The notes: generated from the sequence alone by a model not told the origin. A stretch of DNA of 64,000 bases from Reinekea sp. G2M2-21 (GCF_015687175.1 NZ_JADPQG010000003.1:62001-126000), one strand, 5' to 3'. Positions 42,076-51,763 are shown, counted from the first letter of the stretch. A program made the numbers and translations.

Positions 42076-43149
42076 GTGTCTAAAAAAGTAAGAGTCGGTA
42101 TTATTTTTGGCGGTCGTTCCGCTGAACACCAGGTCTCCCTGCAGTCTGCTAAAAGCATCATTAACGCCATTGATAAAGACAAGTATGAGCCGGTGTTGAT
42201 CGGCATTACCCCCCAAGGCGAATGGTTACTGAATGAATCGACGCTTTGCCTGTTGAATCAGGACGACCCCAAACTCATCGCACTGAACGACGATGGTCAG
42301 CCCGTCGCATTGTTAGCCAGCGCCAATAAAGGCGAGGTGATGAACACTAGCGGGCAGGCGGGCATTTCAAATGTCGATGTTATTTTCCCGGTATTGCACG
42401 GCCCCTATGGCGAAGACGGATCCATTCAAGGACTGGCCAAGTTGGCGAATATTCCCTGCGTGGGCAGCGGCATTATTGGTTCCGCGGTCGGAATGGACAA
42501 AGATTTCACCAAACGTCTGCTGATATTGGCCGGTTTGAACGTTGCCGACTACGAACTCGTACGGCGCGGTAACCTGAGTAACGAATTGATCGACACCATT
42601 GAAAACCGTTTGCGCTACCCGGTATTTGTGAAACCGGCGAATATGGGCTCCTCCATTGGCGTCAGCAAAGCCGACGATCGCGCGGCATTGATCGAAGCCG
42701 TTGCCAAGGCTTCTGGCTTCGACAGCAAGGTGTTGGTCGAAGCAGCCGTTGTCGGCCGAGAAATTGAATGTGCCGTACTTGGCAACGATGACCCACGAGC
42801 ATCGATTTGTGGCGAGATTGCCGCAAACCATGGCTTCTACGATTACGATTCCAAATACATTGAAGCTGACGGTGCCACGTTAAGCATTCCTGCGCAGATT
42901 TCAGAAGAAGAATCGGACCGTATCCGTGAGATTTCCAAGCAGGTCTTCACCACATTGGAATGCCGGGGCTTAACTCGAGTGGATGTATTCCTGACCCCTG
43001 ACAGCCAAGTGTATATCAACGAAGTGAACACCATGCCCGGTTTCACCAAGATCAGCATGTACCCCAAACTGTGGGAACACAGCGGCGTTTCCTACTCCAA
43101 GTTGATCGATACTCTGATTCAGTTGGCCATCGACGATTTCCGCGAATAA
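42076..43149 (+). CDS. ddlA: D-alanine--D-alanine ligase
   Basis: This 357-residue ATP-grasp enzyme joins two D-alanines for peptidoglycan precursors. GIIFGGRSAEHQVSLQSA starts the protein; FPVLHGPYGEDGSIQGL near residue 100, PVFVKPANMGSSIGVSKA near 193 and VYINEVNTMPGFTKISMYP near 312 are typical of the DdlA group. GTG 42076 is chosen because AGG lies nine bases upstream and it gives MSKKVRVGIIFGG; TTG 42067 is an alternative. It is not near the mur-ftsQAZ cluster, as expected for ddlA rather than ddlB. Confidence 0.94.
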   Translation: MSKKVRVGIIFGGRSAEHQVSLQSAKSIINAIDKDKYEPVLIGITPQGEWLLNESTLCLLNQDDPKLIALNDDGQPVALLASANKGEVMNTSGQAGISNVDVIFPVLHGPYGEDGSIQGLAKLANIPCVGSGIIGSAVGMDKDFTKRLLILAGLNVADYELVRRGNLSNELIDTIENRLRYPVFVKPANMGSSIGVSKADDRAALIEAVAKASGFDSKVLVEAAVVGREIECAVLGNDDPRASICGEIAANHGFYDYDSKYIEADGATLSIPAQISEEESDRIREISKQVFTTLECRGLTRVDVFLTPDSQVYINEVNTMPGFTKISMYPKLWEHSGVSYSKLIDTLIQLAIDDFRE

Positions 43150-43270
43150 CGCGAAAGCCATCCCTCTTACCTCTGTGAGCACGTTGCTCATGGAGGAACA
43201 AGACTAGCCTCCGCACTCAATTGACCTGTTAAGTAAAAAATGACAGCTGTCCCTGTGAACAATTCGATCT

Positions 43271-44152
43271 ATGTTCGCTATCGTACAGTATTCATCTGCA
43301 AGTTGTTTATACTCAAATGCTGATCATTTGATATCGAAATATATCGTTCTCTTCAGTTTTACCGTGGCACTTGGGGTCTACCGTGCGGCGGAGACAGGAT
43401 GCTCATATATCAATGGACTAGCAGGCACTTTTTTTACAGGCCCTAGGTGTGCCTTATCAACCCAAAGTATGACTGCTCAGGTGCTTGCTATGTTATTACT
43501 GAAAACAGACAAAATGATTATCAATCGTCTCACGTCCATCGATAGCAACAATGCAAAGCCAGCGTCAGAGACGACGGGTGTCATGCTGAAGACTATTCGT
43601 ACCCTAAAACATAAAGTTACGGCACTCGAAAACAAGTTATCAAAAGCACAACATCTCGCCCATCATGATGAGTTAACGGGTTTGGCCAATCGAAGCTTGT
43701 TAAGGGATAGACTGAATCAGGCAATAAAGCATGCTATAAGACATCAGAATTTAGTTGCAGTGCTGTTGTTGGATCTAAACGACTTCAAACGCATTAATGA
43801 TACCTTCGGTCATCACATTGGAGATGCTTTACTGATTAACGTTGCGAGCCGCTTGAATTCCTGTATACGAGATGCTGATTCAGTTTACCGGTATGGGGGT
43901 GACGAATTCGTTGTACTTGTACCAGATGTGGAGAACGTTTCGGGCCCGTTTGAGCTGAAATCCAAACTCCTTGCCTGCATTGCCAAACCCTATAACATTA
44001 GCGAACAAGCATTTTCGATTTCAGCGAGTATCGGGGTTGCTATTTACCCTAAACATGGTGCAGATCAACACGCTCTTATCAAATATGCCGATAGCAAGAT
44101 GTACACAGCTAAACAGGTGTCGCAAGAAAAAAGCTTGCCACTTTTGCGGTGA
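43271..44152 (+). CDS. Diguanylate cyclase (GGDEF)
   Basis: The C-terminal 160 residues form a GGDEF domain: HHDELTGLANRSLLRDRL, LLLDLNDFKRINDTFGHHIGD and the active loop YRYGGDEFVVLVPD (GGDEF intact). The inhibitory RxxD site is IRDADSVYRYGGDEF, i.e. R-D-A-D, also kept. A coiled-coil-like stretch LKHKVTALENKLSKAQ precedes it. The first 65 residues show hydrophobic parts but no clear ribosome-binding site, so translation may start later, for example ATG 43469. Confidence 0.82.
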   Translation: MFAIVQYSSASCLYSNADHLISKYIVLFSFTVALGVYRAAETGCSYINGLAGTFFTGPRCALSTQSMTAQVLAMLLLKTDKMIINRLTSIDSNNAKPASETTGVMLKTIRTLKHKVTALENKLSKAQHLAHHDELTGLANRSLLRDRLNQAIKHAIRHQNLVAVLLLDLNDFKRINDTFGHHIGDALLINVASRLNSCIRDADSVYRYGGDEFVVLVPDVENVSGPFELKSKLLACIAKPYNISEQAFSISASIGVAIYPKHGADQHALIKYADSKMYTAKQVSQEKSLPLLR

Positions 44153-44546
44153 TCTAAAAACACTCTAACCTGATGAGGTGTAAAAAAAATTGGGCACGGC
44201 AGAATGATAATTATCTGCCTCGGTGCCAGCAGGCTTTAGCAAACTCTACGAACAATATTCACAAGCTTGGCAAAGCAATTTTCAACTACCCACTCTCCCG
44301 CAGTGATTAGGATCATCAGAAGAGCAATATTGTTTGCTTTAAAAACTCGCCACTCCTTTCGATGCGCGCCACCTCTCCAGTCCTGAATCTGACAAGAATA
44401 GAGAAATTCAAACTAATTTGACTTGACTGAATGTAAATTAAAAGCCCGGACACCCCACCAAACCATGTTAGACGTTATGAATGATGAACTATCCAGGACA
44501 ATTTTGCCTTCAGTGTTAACAACCAATGTATAAGATTAGAAGGAGA
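44153..44546. other. Gene-free stretch
   Basis: About 390 bases after the diguanylate cyclase gene. No reading frame of note, no strong hairpin terminator and no repeat matching others in the window were seen. Confidence 0.4.
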
Positions 44547-44675
44547 CTATTTTTCGACTAAGGTCGATACTCGAGAGTCTTCTTCACGTTTCGACTTTTT
44601 AGCCGCTCGCTTCTCTTTTTTGGTTGAAGACGCCGGGGTCTTGTCTTCTTTGTTACTGTGCCTTTCTTTGCTCAT
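44547..44675 (-). CDS. Very small basic protein (42 aa)
   Basis: A 42-codon frame beginning MSKERHSNKEDKTPASSTKK and continuing KEKRAAKKSKREEDS to LVEK. AGAGGAA stands about eight bases before the ATG, the codon use is regular, and MSKERHSNKE-type lysine-rich small proteins are known from other gammaproteobacteria (from memory). No structured domain is expected; it is charged and probably disordered, maybe nucleic-acid or ribosome associated. It is downstream of the DUF2934-type gene on the same strand. Confidence 0.65.
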   Translation of the reverse strand: MSKERHSNKEDKTPASSTKKEKRAAKKSKREEDSRVSTLVEK

Positions 44676-44748
44676 GATGCTGTTCCTCTAAGAATTGGAA
44701 TGCGCTCAGAACTGTTCGTAGTATCGCTGAGCGATCTAATTGGCGCAA

Positions 44749-44943
44749 TTACGCCAGTCGCTTATCGACTCGCTTTTCCGCGAGCAACCAATCGTCCAAA
44801 GCATCGCCGACGCCTTCGGCACGCGATTGTCCCAGCATGTAGGCTTCTTGCTCAATCAAACGGTGGCGAGATACGACCGAGTTCTCTTCTGCCGGTAGTT
44901 TCTGGGCTTGCTGTTTTTTGGTTTCAGCGGTAAATACTTTCAT
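44749..44943 (-). CDS. DUF2934-type small protein
   Basis: A 64-residue protein. Residues 25-62 (RHRLIEQEAYMLGQSRAEGV plus DALDDWLLAEKRVDK) match the short helical DUF2934 pattern: a RxxxIxxxAY start and DWLxAE end. ATG 44943 is preceded by GAGGAGA; a longer frame from 45072 is not supported. DUF2934 proteins are often beside stress-response genes; here a Crp/Fnr-type regulator lies upstream. The biochemical role is not known. Confidence 0.72.
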   Translation of the reverse strand: MKVFTAETKKQQAQKLPAEENSVVSRHRLIEQEAYMLGQSRAEGVGDALDDWLLAEKRVDKRLA

Positions 44944-45158
44944 GATAAATCTCCTCGTTAATGAACCGATAAATGACCGATTCAATAATTCACTTAAGTG
45001 GCGAATCAAACACAGGAGATTGCGTGCAGACTTTTCTGCTTGGAATTTTGCGAAAACTGTCAGATTCCGCATTCAGTACACGTCAATCTACCGCAATACT
45101 ATCGGAGAAAAAAATGCAGAAGTCTGTACGGTACCGTACATTGGAAAGCAGAATCGGA

Positions 45159-45896
45159 TTAGCTGGGACAGGGTTTTGGCAGAGGCAATAAACGATCCGT
45201 TTCTTTCTTCACTACCGCGTAGCACTCACACGACAGCTCTTCCATTCGTTGTCGGTTAAGCACGGTAATATGGCCTCGTTGATACGATATGACGCCCAGT
45301 TTCTGCAATTTGCCGGCGGCTTCGGTGACGCTTTCACGGCGGACGCCGAGCATGTTGGCAATTAATTCCTGCGTCATGACGACTGTATTCTTGGGCAGCC
45401 GGTCCAATGACAACAGCAACCATCGACATAATTGCTGATCGATTGTATGGTGCCGATTACACACGGCTGTTTGCGCAATTTGCGTGAGCAATGCCTGACT
45501 GTAGCGCAACAACAGTATCAGCAATTCGGTGTGGCGGGAGAACTCGCTTTTAAAGATTTTCCGGCCCACGCGATACGCATGACCCGCACTCTGTATAATG
45601 GCGCGACTTGGTGTGCTTTCGCCACCCATAAACAGGGCGGTGCCCAACATACCATCGTTACCGACGATGGATATTTCTGCCGAAGCCCCATCCTCCATAA
45701 CGTAAAGCAGCGACACAATACAATCAACAGGAAAATAAGCATGGTGTAACGCATCACCCGATTCATACAGGACGGCGCCTAATTCGAGATTGACTAATTC
45801 AAGATTTGGCAGCAACCGGTCTTGGACATCGGCAGGAAGTGAAGCAAGGAGATGGTTTTGTAATGGGTCGAGGGAATAAGGTTTTGCATCGATCAT
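45159..45896 (-). CDS. Crp/Fnr-family transcriptional regulator
   Basis: This 245-residue regulator has an N-terminal cyclic-nucleotide-binding fold (ELGAVLYESGDALHHAYFPVDCIVSLLY) and a C-terminal HTH_Crp domain, MTQELIANMLGVRRESVTEAAGKLQ near residues 170-195. The four N-terminal cysteines of Fnr are absent, so an iron-sulfur oxygen sensor is unlikely; NDGMLGTALFMGG resembles the FixK/EnvY-like group of atypical Crp proteins. ATG 45896 is preferred; a frame start at 45965 adds 23 basic residues. Confidence 0.87.
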   Translation of the reverse strand: MIDAKPYSLDPLQNHLLASLPADVQDRLLPNLELVNLELGAVLYESGDALHHAYFPVDCIVSLLYVMEDGASAEISIVGNDGMLGTALFMGGESTPSRAIIQSAGHAYRVGRKIFKSEFSRHTELLILLLRYSQALLTQIAQTAVCNRHHTIDQQLCRWLLLSLDRLPKNTVVMTQELIANMLGVRRESVTEAAGKLQKLGVISYQRGHITVLNRQRMEELSCECYAVVKKETDRLLPLPKPCPS

Positions 45897-46135
45897 GGCG
45901 TAAACTTTCTTTAGGTTTTTGCGCTTAGTAACGCGTTGATTTATCAACGCGCTACAATCCGTCATACCTTAAGGTTTACGAGTGCGTTAAGTTTAAGTGT
46001 TTCAATTACACAGATATATGCGCAATTGATCTGAAAAGCACGGCGCAGGCAGATTACGACACGCATGGGCTGAATACTAACCGGATGTTCACAGACGAAA
46101 ATCACTATACGCTACTGAGCCTCAGTAAGCTCGAA

Positions 46136-46915
46136 CTATTCACCTCTTTCTCCGTCACAAGGTCTACCAAAATTTACGGTGGTGACCAGTACACCATTGA
46201 CCTGAAACGGATCGTATTGTTGCAATACTGCTGTGACTTTCGCGTCAAATTCACGTGCTTTATCGATACCCATGCGCTCAATACTGAACCCGTTGCGAGC
46301 GTGGATCGATTCCACAAAATCTGCAATGGATTGGCGATATGGCACGGGATCGGTCGAGACCACTCGTTCTGTTTTAAAGAAACCACCCTGTTCGATCAAC
46401 TCGATTAAGGAAAAGGGCGTGAAATCCTGATTGGTTGAGTAAGCCTTCACCAGCGCCATCACCTCAGCTTGCCCAGCGTAATCACTCAGCTCACCGCCGG
46501 TGATGACCGCTAACATGCCGTCAGCCCGGAGCGCCTGCTTAAATTTCGGAAACACCACCGGCCAATCCATCCAATGCAAACTGTTGGCGGTCACAATTAA
46601 CGACAGATCTTCTGGTAAGTGAAAGGCTTCAGCGTAAGCTTGGTGCCATTCAACCTGCTGGCTTTTCTGCGCGGCTTTTTCAATCATGGCTGCTGATGGA
46701 TCCACCGCAGTAACAACATAACCCCGCTCTGCCAGCGGAATGGCAATTTCCCCCGTCCCGCAACCGACATCAAGTATGCGGGCGTGGGCGGGCAACTGCG
46801 CAGTCAGTGCATCAAAAACACATTCGTCATAAGCCGGACGCTTGTGATACCGGTCAACAATAGACTGGTCCTGGAATTGATCGCCATAATATCGGGCTAG
46901 ATGAGCAGGTTTCAT
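46136..46915 (-). CDS. Class I SAM-dependent methyltransferase
   Basis: This 259-residue enzyme has motif I ILDVGCGTGEIAIPLAERG near residues 46-64, motif II VTAVDPSAAMIEKA and LIVTANSLHWMDWP near 105-118, which includes the HWxDxP-type motif of Methyltransf_11 proteins. GAGGGAA lies eight bases before ATG 46915. Substrate is unknown. It is divergent from the polyphosphate phosphotransferase gene. Confidence 0.87.
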   Translation of the reverse strand: MKPAHLARYYGDQFQDQSIVDRYHKRPAYDECVFDALTAQLPAHARILDVGCGTGEIAIPLAERGYVVTAVDPSAAMIEKAAQKSQQVEWHQAYAEAFHLPEDLSLIVTANSLHWMDWPVVFPKFKQALRADGMLAVITGGELSDYAGQAEVMALVKAYSTNQDFTPFSLIELIEQGGFFKTERVVSTDPVPYRQSIADFVESIHARNGFSIERMGIDKAREFDAKVTAVLQQYDPFQVNGVLVTTVNFGRPCDGERGE

Positions 46916-47009
46916 AAATGGTGTTCCCTCATTGGATTTGCATGACAAAACCGTGTGTCATGGCCTATGGTTAAAGGGGTAAATGCTGAACATGGCGAGA
47001 TAGCCAACC

Positions 47010-48515
47010 GTGCGACCTACTTTAACCCATCCCCAAGTACTTGAAAAACCTCTGTATAAAGCGGAGGTTGATCGGTTACGTGTTGCACTGCTCAAACAGC
47101 AACGCCGGATCAGCGGCCTGAACACCTCAGTGATTGTTGTCATCGCCGGTGATGACCGGGCGGGTCGTCACGAACTGATTAATACGCTGATGACCTGGTT
47201 GGACGCGCGATTTATCAAACTTAATGCGTACGGCCCCGCTGAGCAACTGACGCAAGAGCACCCATTTTTGTGGCGTTACTGGCAGGACTTGCCTGCCCAA
47301 GGCCAGCTTGCGCTCTATTTCAGGGATTGGACGAGCAGCACCATCGTGCAAACCCTCAACGGTGCCCTGCACAAATCTCAACGTAGCAGGCGCATTCAGG
47401 ACATTAACGATTTTGAAAAAAGTCTCTCCGACAATGGTTCGGTTATCGTCAAATTCTGGCTGCATCTTTCTTATGAAGCCCACGAAAATAAGCGACAAAA
47501 CACATCAGACGCCGATGACTATGATCGAAAAGATGAGTTGGCGTATGAGCACTACGATACCGCGATGGCAACCATTGATCAGATACTGTCAGCAACGAAT
47601 ACCGAATCCTCTCCTTGGTCAATCGTCGACAGTGATCATCCACTCAAACGGAATGTTCTCGTGGGTCGCCACCTGTTAACGTGCCTGCAACAGGTGTCGG
47701 ATACAGAACCCGAAACGGACGTTAAACCCTGGTCAACATCAACAGAGCAAACGCCAAACAGACTGCAGCGAGCCCTGGCAGAAAAAAGTGTACTCAGCAA
47801 AGCCGAGTACCAACATCAATTCAAGACATACAGCACAGAGTTACGACAACTCGCCGAGCGTGCTTTGCGGGCAAAGCAATCGGTTATCTGCGTATTCGAA
47901 GGCGTCGATGCTGCTGGCAAAGGCGGGGCAATCCGTCGCTTGGTGTCGGCATTAGACGTTGATCAATACCGGATCGTCCCTATCGCAAAGCCGAATGATG
48001 ACGCCATCGCCCGTCATTATCTTTGGCGTTTCTGGCGACATATACCGGCTGATGGATTGATGACGATTTTTGACCGCAGTTGGTATGGCCGCGTTTTGGT
48101 TGAACGCGTTGAAAAGTTTGCCTCGGATGTTCAATGGCAACGCGCGTACACCGAAATAAATCAATTTGAAAAACAACTCACCGACTACGGCATTCTGGTG
48201 GTGAAATTCTGGTTGCATATCGACCAAGATGAACAACTGCGTCGTTTTCAAGCCCGTGAGATCACCCCACATAAACAGCATAAAATTACCGATGAAGATT
48301 ATCGCAACCGTGAGCAGTGGCCCGCCTATGAACAAGCTATTGAAGATATGCTCAGGTTAACCGATACCGAACACTGCCATTGGCATGTTATACCGGCACA
48401 GGACAAACGATTCGCTCGCATTGCCGTCTTCGAAACATTGATTACAGAGATGAAACATCATCTACAATCAACAACAGTCGCACCGAGTACGAGAAGCCCC
48501 GATGAAACTGAATAA
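47010..48515 (+). CDS. pap: Polyphosphate:AMP phosphotransferase (double-domain PPK2)
   Basis: This 501-residue protein holds two PPK2 domains, as in class II PPK2 (PAP) enzymes that make ADP from AMP and polyphosphate. The C-terminal domain is catalytic: Walker A GVDAAGKGGAIRRL near residues 298-311, FDRSWYGRVLVERV (lid and Walker B) near 354 and KFWLHIDQDEQLRRFQ. The N-terminal domain has an impaired Walker A (AGDDRAGRHELI), as usual in this class. The start is GTG 47010. It overlaps the GAF-protein gene by 14 bases. Confidence 0.92.
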   Translation: MRPTLTHPQVLEKPLYKAEVDRLRVALLKQQRRISGLNTSVIVVIAGDDRAGRHELINTLMTWLDARFIKLNAYGPAEQLTQEHPFLWRYWQDLPAQGQLALYFRDWTSSTIVQTLNGALHKSQRSRRIQDINDFEKSLSDNGSVIVKFWLHLSYEAHENKRQNTSDADDYDRKDELAYEHYDTAMATIDQILSATNTESSPWSIVDSDHPLKRNVLVGRHLLTCLQQVSDTEPETDVKPWSTSTEQTPNRLQRALAEKSVLSKAEYQHQFKTYSTELRQLAERALRAKQSVICVFEGVDAAGKGGAIRRLVSALDVDQYRIVPIAKPNDDAIARHYLWRFWRHIPADGLMTIFDRSWYGRVLVERVEKFASDVQWQRAYTEINQFEKQLTDYGILVVKFWLHIDQDEQLRRFQAREITPHKQHKITDEDYRNREQWPAYEQAIEDMLRLTDTEHCHWHVIPAQDKRFARIAVFETLITEMKHHLQSTTVAPSTRSPDETE

Positions 48516-48936
48516 AGACTTCCACCCTCAAATGGCGGCCGTCAGAGCACAGCTGAATTGTGATTTTGCTATCATCAGTCACATCGTTGGTGAGGACTAC
48601 ACAGTGATCGCCGTTGATGGTGTGTTGGATACTGTCAAACAAGGTGATTTGTTCGAGGTTCAAAATACCTATTGCCACGCGGTTGTTGAAGGCGGGGATA
48701 CCATTACCTACAACGAGGTCGGTAAAATAAAAGCCATGGTATTGCACCCAATTTACACCGCGATGCAACTGGAGGCCTACATTGGAGAGCCTCTGCAAAA
48801 GAATGGCAAAGTTGTTGGTACGCTGAATTTTTCTGGCTTCGGCCCAAAACTGCCCCCCTTTCAGGAGGCTGACATAGCGCTGGTTAGATCGCTCGCCCGC
48901 GAAGTTGAAGCGGCAATCGAGCCCAACTCCGTTTAA
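48502..48936 (+). CDS. Stand-alone GAF-domain protein
   Basis: This 144-residue protein is essentially one GAF domain: CDFAIISHIVGEDYTVIAVDG at the start, then FEVQNTYCHAVVEGGDTITYNEV and GEPLQKNGKVVGTLNFSGFGP typical of GAF strands. It could bind a nucleotide or small ligand and control its neighbours. It overlaps pap by 14 bases and is 20 bases ahead of the potassium channel gene, so it is probably a regulatory member of that operon. Confidence 0.85.
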   Translation: MKLNKDFHPQMAAVRAQLNCDFAIISHIVGEDYTVIAVDGVLDTVKQGDLFEVQNTYCHAVVEGGDTITYNEVGKIKAMVLHPIYTAMQLEAYIGEPLQKNGKVVGTLNFSGFGPKLPPFQEADIALVRSLAREVEAAIEPNSV

Positions 48937-48956
48937 GTTATTAAAGAGGCTTGCTG

Positions 48957-49931
48957 TTGATTCAAACTCACCGCAAACAAATTGCACGCATACTCAGCGT
49001 AGATGGCAACCACCGTTTCAGTCGCACGGTGGATGTTTTATTGATTGTGTTGATTTTACTCAATGTCATTGCCATTGTGCTCGAATCGATACCCGCATTT
49101 CATGATCGCTACCGCGCCTATTTTTTTGCGTTTGAGGCGTTTTCTGTCGCCGTTTTTTCTGTCGAGTATGTGCTTCGTATCTGGTCATGCGTGGAGTTCG
49201 CGGGATACGCTGATACACACCCAACTAAGGCTCGTCTGCAGTATATGCGGACCCCCTTGGCGATCATCGATTTAATCGCCATCCTGCCTTTTTACTTGAT
49301 GTTTATCTTCGTTATCGATCTGCGATTCTTACGTATTATTCGCTTGCTGCGTATTTTTAAACTGACTCGTTATTCTGGTGCAATGAACCTGCTTCTCAGT
49401 GTTCTCAAGGAAGAAGCCAACGCGTTTCTTGCTGCATTTTCCGTACTGCTTATGTTACTGATTCTGGCTTCCAGCGGAATTTACGTAATTGAACATAAAG
49501 TCCAGCCAGATGCATTCGGCAGCATACCGGATGCCATGTGGTGGGCTATGGCAACACTGACCACCGTTGGCTATGGCGATGTCGTTCCGATTACCGTGCT
49601 GGGTAAAATTTTTGGCGGTTTTATTACCGTAATCGGAGTTGGCATGGTTGCATTGCCAGCAGGTATCCTTGCCAGTGGATTCGCGGATCAGGTTCATCGT
49701 CGACGTTCTACCTATGAAGAACGACTGGAACAGGTCTTCGATGACGGCTATTTAAGCCCGTTGGAGCAAGCAGACCTCAATAGCCTCAGGGACCAATTGG
49801 GTTTGACTGAAGATGACGTTGAAAAACTGACACACGAATACGTCAAAAGAATGCAGCACAGCCTGCGTCAGTGCCCTCATTGTAAAAAGCCATTATTCCA
49901 ACAGCGTCAATCTGACCAACCCGGAGCTTAA
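48957..49931 (+). CDS. Voltage-gated potassium channel
   Basis: This 324-residue channel has six transmembrane helices. S4 carries regularly spaced arginines (RFLRIIRLLRIFKLTRYS), the selectivity filter is TVGYGDV at about residues 203-209, and S6 is followed by a cytoplasmic tail with a CPHCKK zinc-like pair near the end. This is the KvAP/Kch-type layout. TTG 48957 is taken as start because AAAGAGG ends seven bases before; TTG 48951 is possible. It ends the pap-GAF-channel operon. Confidence 0.9.
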   Translation: MIQTHRKQIARILSVDGNHRFSRTVDVLLIVLILLNVIAIVLESIPAFHDRYRAYFFAFEAFSVAVFSVEYVLRIWSCVEFAGYADTHPTKARLQYMRTPLAIIDLIAILPFYLMFIFVIDLRFLRIIRLLRIFKLTRYSGAMNLLLSVLKEEANAFLAAFSVLLMLLILASSGIYVIEHKVQPDAFGSIPDAMWWAMATLTTVGYGDVVPITVLGKIFGGFITVIGVGMVALPAGILASGFADQVHRRRSTYEERLEQVFDDGYLSPLEQADLNSLRDQLGLTEDDVEKLTHEYVKRMQHSLRQCPHCKKPLFQQRQSDQPGA

Positions 49932-49944
49932 GGCAACTCTGATT

Positions 49945-50054
49945 AATTCAAATCACCTCAGTCCTATCAGATCGAAGGATGAGCGAGGCGTGTGTTGCAG
50001 GGAATGGCGAGTCCTTTTCAAAACACACAACAAAGCTCAGTCATCGATCTGAAG
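49945..50054. repeat. 110-bp hairpin-forming dispersed repeat, copy 1
   Basis: It begins AATTCAAATCACCTCAGTCC and ends with GATCTGAAG, giving an imperfect terminal inverted repeat. An internal GTGTGTTG/ACACACAAC stem and GAGC/GCTC pair lie inside. Copy 2 at 58331-58440 has the same length, ends and architecture. The interval 49932-50315 contains no supported gene. Confidence 0.7.
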
Positions 50055-50315
50055 GACCCGGAGGGAGGGCTGAAATGGCAAATTTCGTTGTTAAGTCCTT
50101 TGCCAAGATGATGAATATTGCCTGCAGAACTTACTTCGAATTTTGCGCATTTCTTCACCCGCTGAGGTAGATGGCAATTATTCAGAGTGGCCTTAACGTT
50201 TCGCGTTTAAATGTCCCTGTTTTGTGCTGCATTTCGTCGGCTGTTTTGCTATAAAGACCGGCCGATTAATTTTACCTGAGTTTGACTTTTTTCAAACGCT
50301 GTACAGGGATGACGA

Positions 50316-50966
50316 GTGACACAGCCCAAACTAGACAACCGCCCTGCAGGGGCCAGCGCAACATTGCTGAATGCCAATATGCGCTTGTTGGCACCCAAAT
50401 TGGTAACGTACGACTGCGAACTGAGTACGCTGATCGAATGTATTGAGGCCGATGCGGAATGCGCACGGGTGTTGATCAGCTATGCCAATAAGCGCAAGGA
50501 AGATGGCGATACTCGTATTGAAACGGTGAATCATGCAATCGTATTCCTTGGTCTGATAGACAGTAAACAGTTTCTCTTTGCCTACCTGTTGTTGGATGTG
50601 TCCCAACCCACTCGCGCGCAGATCGTACAGCTTATGGTAAGGGCCAAACTCTGTTCAGATTTATTTAAAACCAATGGTCCCGTTAACAAAGACCTAGCGT
50701 TTATAGCTGCATTAACGACGCATAAACGTTTTTTAAAAATCCAGAAATCCGAAACCATCAGCCTGTTATTCAAGTTGCCACTTGAGCGCAAAGAAGCCAT
50801 TAAGAACTTGGACTACGGCCTGCGCAATACCATTAAACAGGCGATGATCATTGACACTAAGTGCAACCCAAACTCACAAAAACGTGAACCGATGCCGGGT
50901 GAGTTTGAAGCTATGTTCCGCGACGCGTTGTACTGGGCTAACACCATAATCAGCGCCCTGTCCTAA
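50316..50966 (+). CDS. HDOD-like domain protein
   Basis: This 216-residue helical protein recalls the second half of an HDOD domain: a VNHAIVFLGLIDSKQFLFAYLLLD segment near residues 66-89 corresponds to the AIxxLGxxxL helix, followed by RAKLCSDLFKT and AFIAALTTHKRFLKIQKS. Such domains are often joined to EAL or act as scaffold proteins. No metal-binding HD pair is seen. Start GTG 50316. It overlaps the convergent small membrane protein gene by four bases. Confidence 0.65.
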   Translation: MTQPKLDNRPAGASATLLNANMRLLAPKLVTYDCELSTLIECIEADAECARVLISYANKRKEDGDTRIETVNHAIVFLGLIDSKQFLFAYLLLDVSQPTRAQIVQLMVRAKLCSDLFKTNGPVNKDLAFIAALTTHKRFLKIQKSETISLLFKLPLERKEAIKNLDYGLRNTIKQAMIIDTKCNPNSQKREPMPGEFEAMFRDALYWANTIISALS

Positions 50967-51220
50967 GACTGGGCGTGTTTTCGGTGAGCTCGCCAACCCA
51001 GCGCACCAGGAATGCCAATGACGGGCCACCACAACAGCCAGGCCAGCTGAAAACCTTCTACTTGAGACATGATGCCGACAACCACCGTCAGCACACCCCA
51101 TTTGACCGCAAAATACAGAGCATAGGCGCGACCGAAACTCTGCGCCTTGGAAGCGAAAGTCGGGGACTCTAGCGCGCGGCGCACCGCTACAGGTAACTTG
51201 GACTTTGCTGGGTGTAACAT
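50963..51220 (-). CDS. Small two-helix membrane protein (85 aa)
   Basis: Basic N-terminus (MLHPAKSKLPVAVRRALES) and two hydrophobic segments at about residues 30-50 and 57-75, then a basic tail WRAHRKHAQS. GAGGTGA lies before the ATG. No domain is recognised; it is probably a small inner-membrane protein. Confidence 0.62.
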   Translation of the reverse strand: MLHPAKSKLPVAVRRALESPTFASKAQSFGRAYALYFAVKWGVLTVVVGIMSQVEGFQLAWLLWWPVIGIPGALGWRAHRKHAQS

Positions 51221-51367
51221 AAATCACCTCACCACCCATGCTTTGTATCCATTTTAGCGCTGCTGAATGTCAGCAACAGGCAAACCTTACCCAGCCTTGA
51301 CCTGCCACAACTAAACCAGTTAAAAATCTCTGGTATTATCCGCTTAATATTTCCACCGGAACATTCC

Positions 51368-51763
51368 ATGCTGTTCGATCTGCGTCGACATAGTTGGGTT
51401 TACCAATGCTTTATCGCCTTCGTCTTGCTGGCCTCCTTGCCCATGCCTGCCGTTGCATCGATGTCGGCATCTTGTTCCGAGCAAGTTTCCACACCTACTC
51501 ACAGCATGCACTCCACTACCCTGGCCGATGATTTTGAGCAGCCACTAACCGCGAATCGTTGTGATTTGAACAACTCGGCAGACGCAGCATCAGACTGCTG
51601 CACGACCGCTGGGTGCCAATGCGTCACTTGGGTTGCTGTACCAGCAATACCAACTTTGCCCCTGTCTTCGGCTATCCAGCCATCCTTAGAACTGGTCTAT
51701 ACCAGCCCTCGCGCACGCACCGAACAACTGTATCGCCCACCCCAGGCTATCGGGCAACTCTAG
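51368..51763 (+). CDS. Secreted cysteine-rich protein, first gene of the copper operon
   Basis: This 131-residue protein has a signal peptide ending ASLPMPAVA near residue 30 and a mature part with seven cysteines and several Met/His residues (THSMHSTTL, DCCTTAGCQC). These can bind copper. No family is recognised. It lies 100 bases ahead of the DUF411 gene and shares its direction, so a role in periplasmic copper handling is inferred. The operon has no regulator in the window. Confidence 0.62.
   Translation: MLFDLRRHSWVYQCFIAFVLLASLPMPAVASMSASCSEQVSTPTHSMHSTTLADDFEQPLTANRCDLNNSADAASDCCTTAGCQCVTWVAVPAIPTLPLSSAIQPSLELVYTSPRARTEQLYRPPQAIGQL

Noticed and set aside
44153-44546. Hidden gene after the diguanylate cyclase
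   Set aside because: No frame over about 50 codons with a start, ribosome-binding site and plausible composition.
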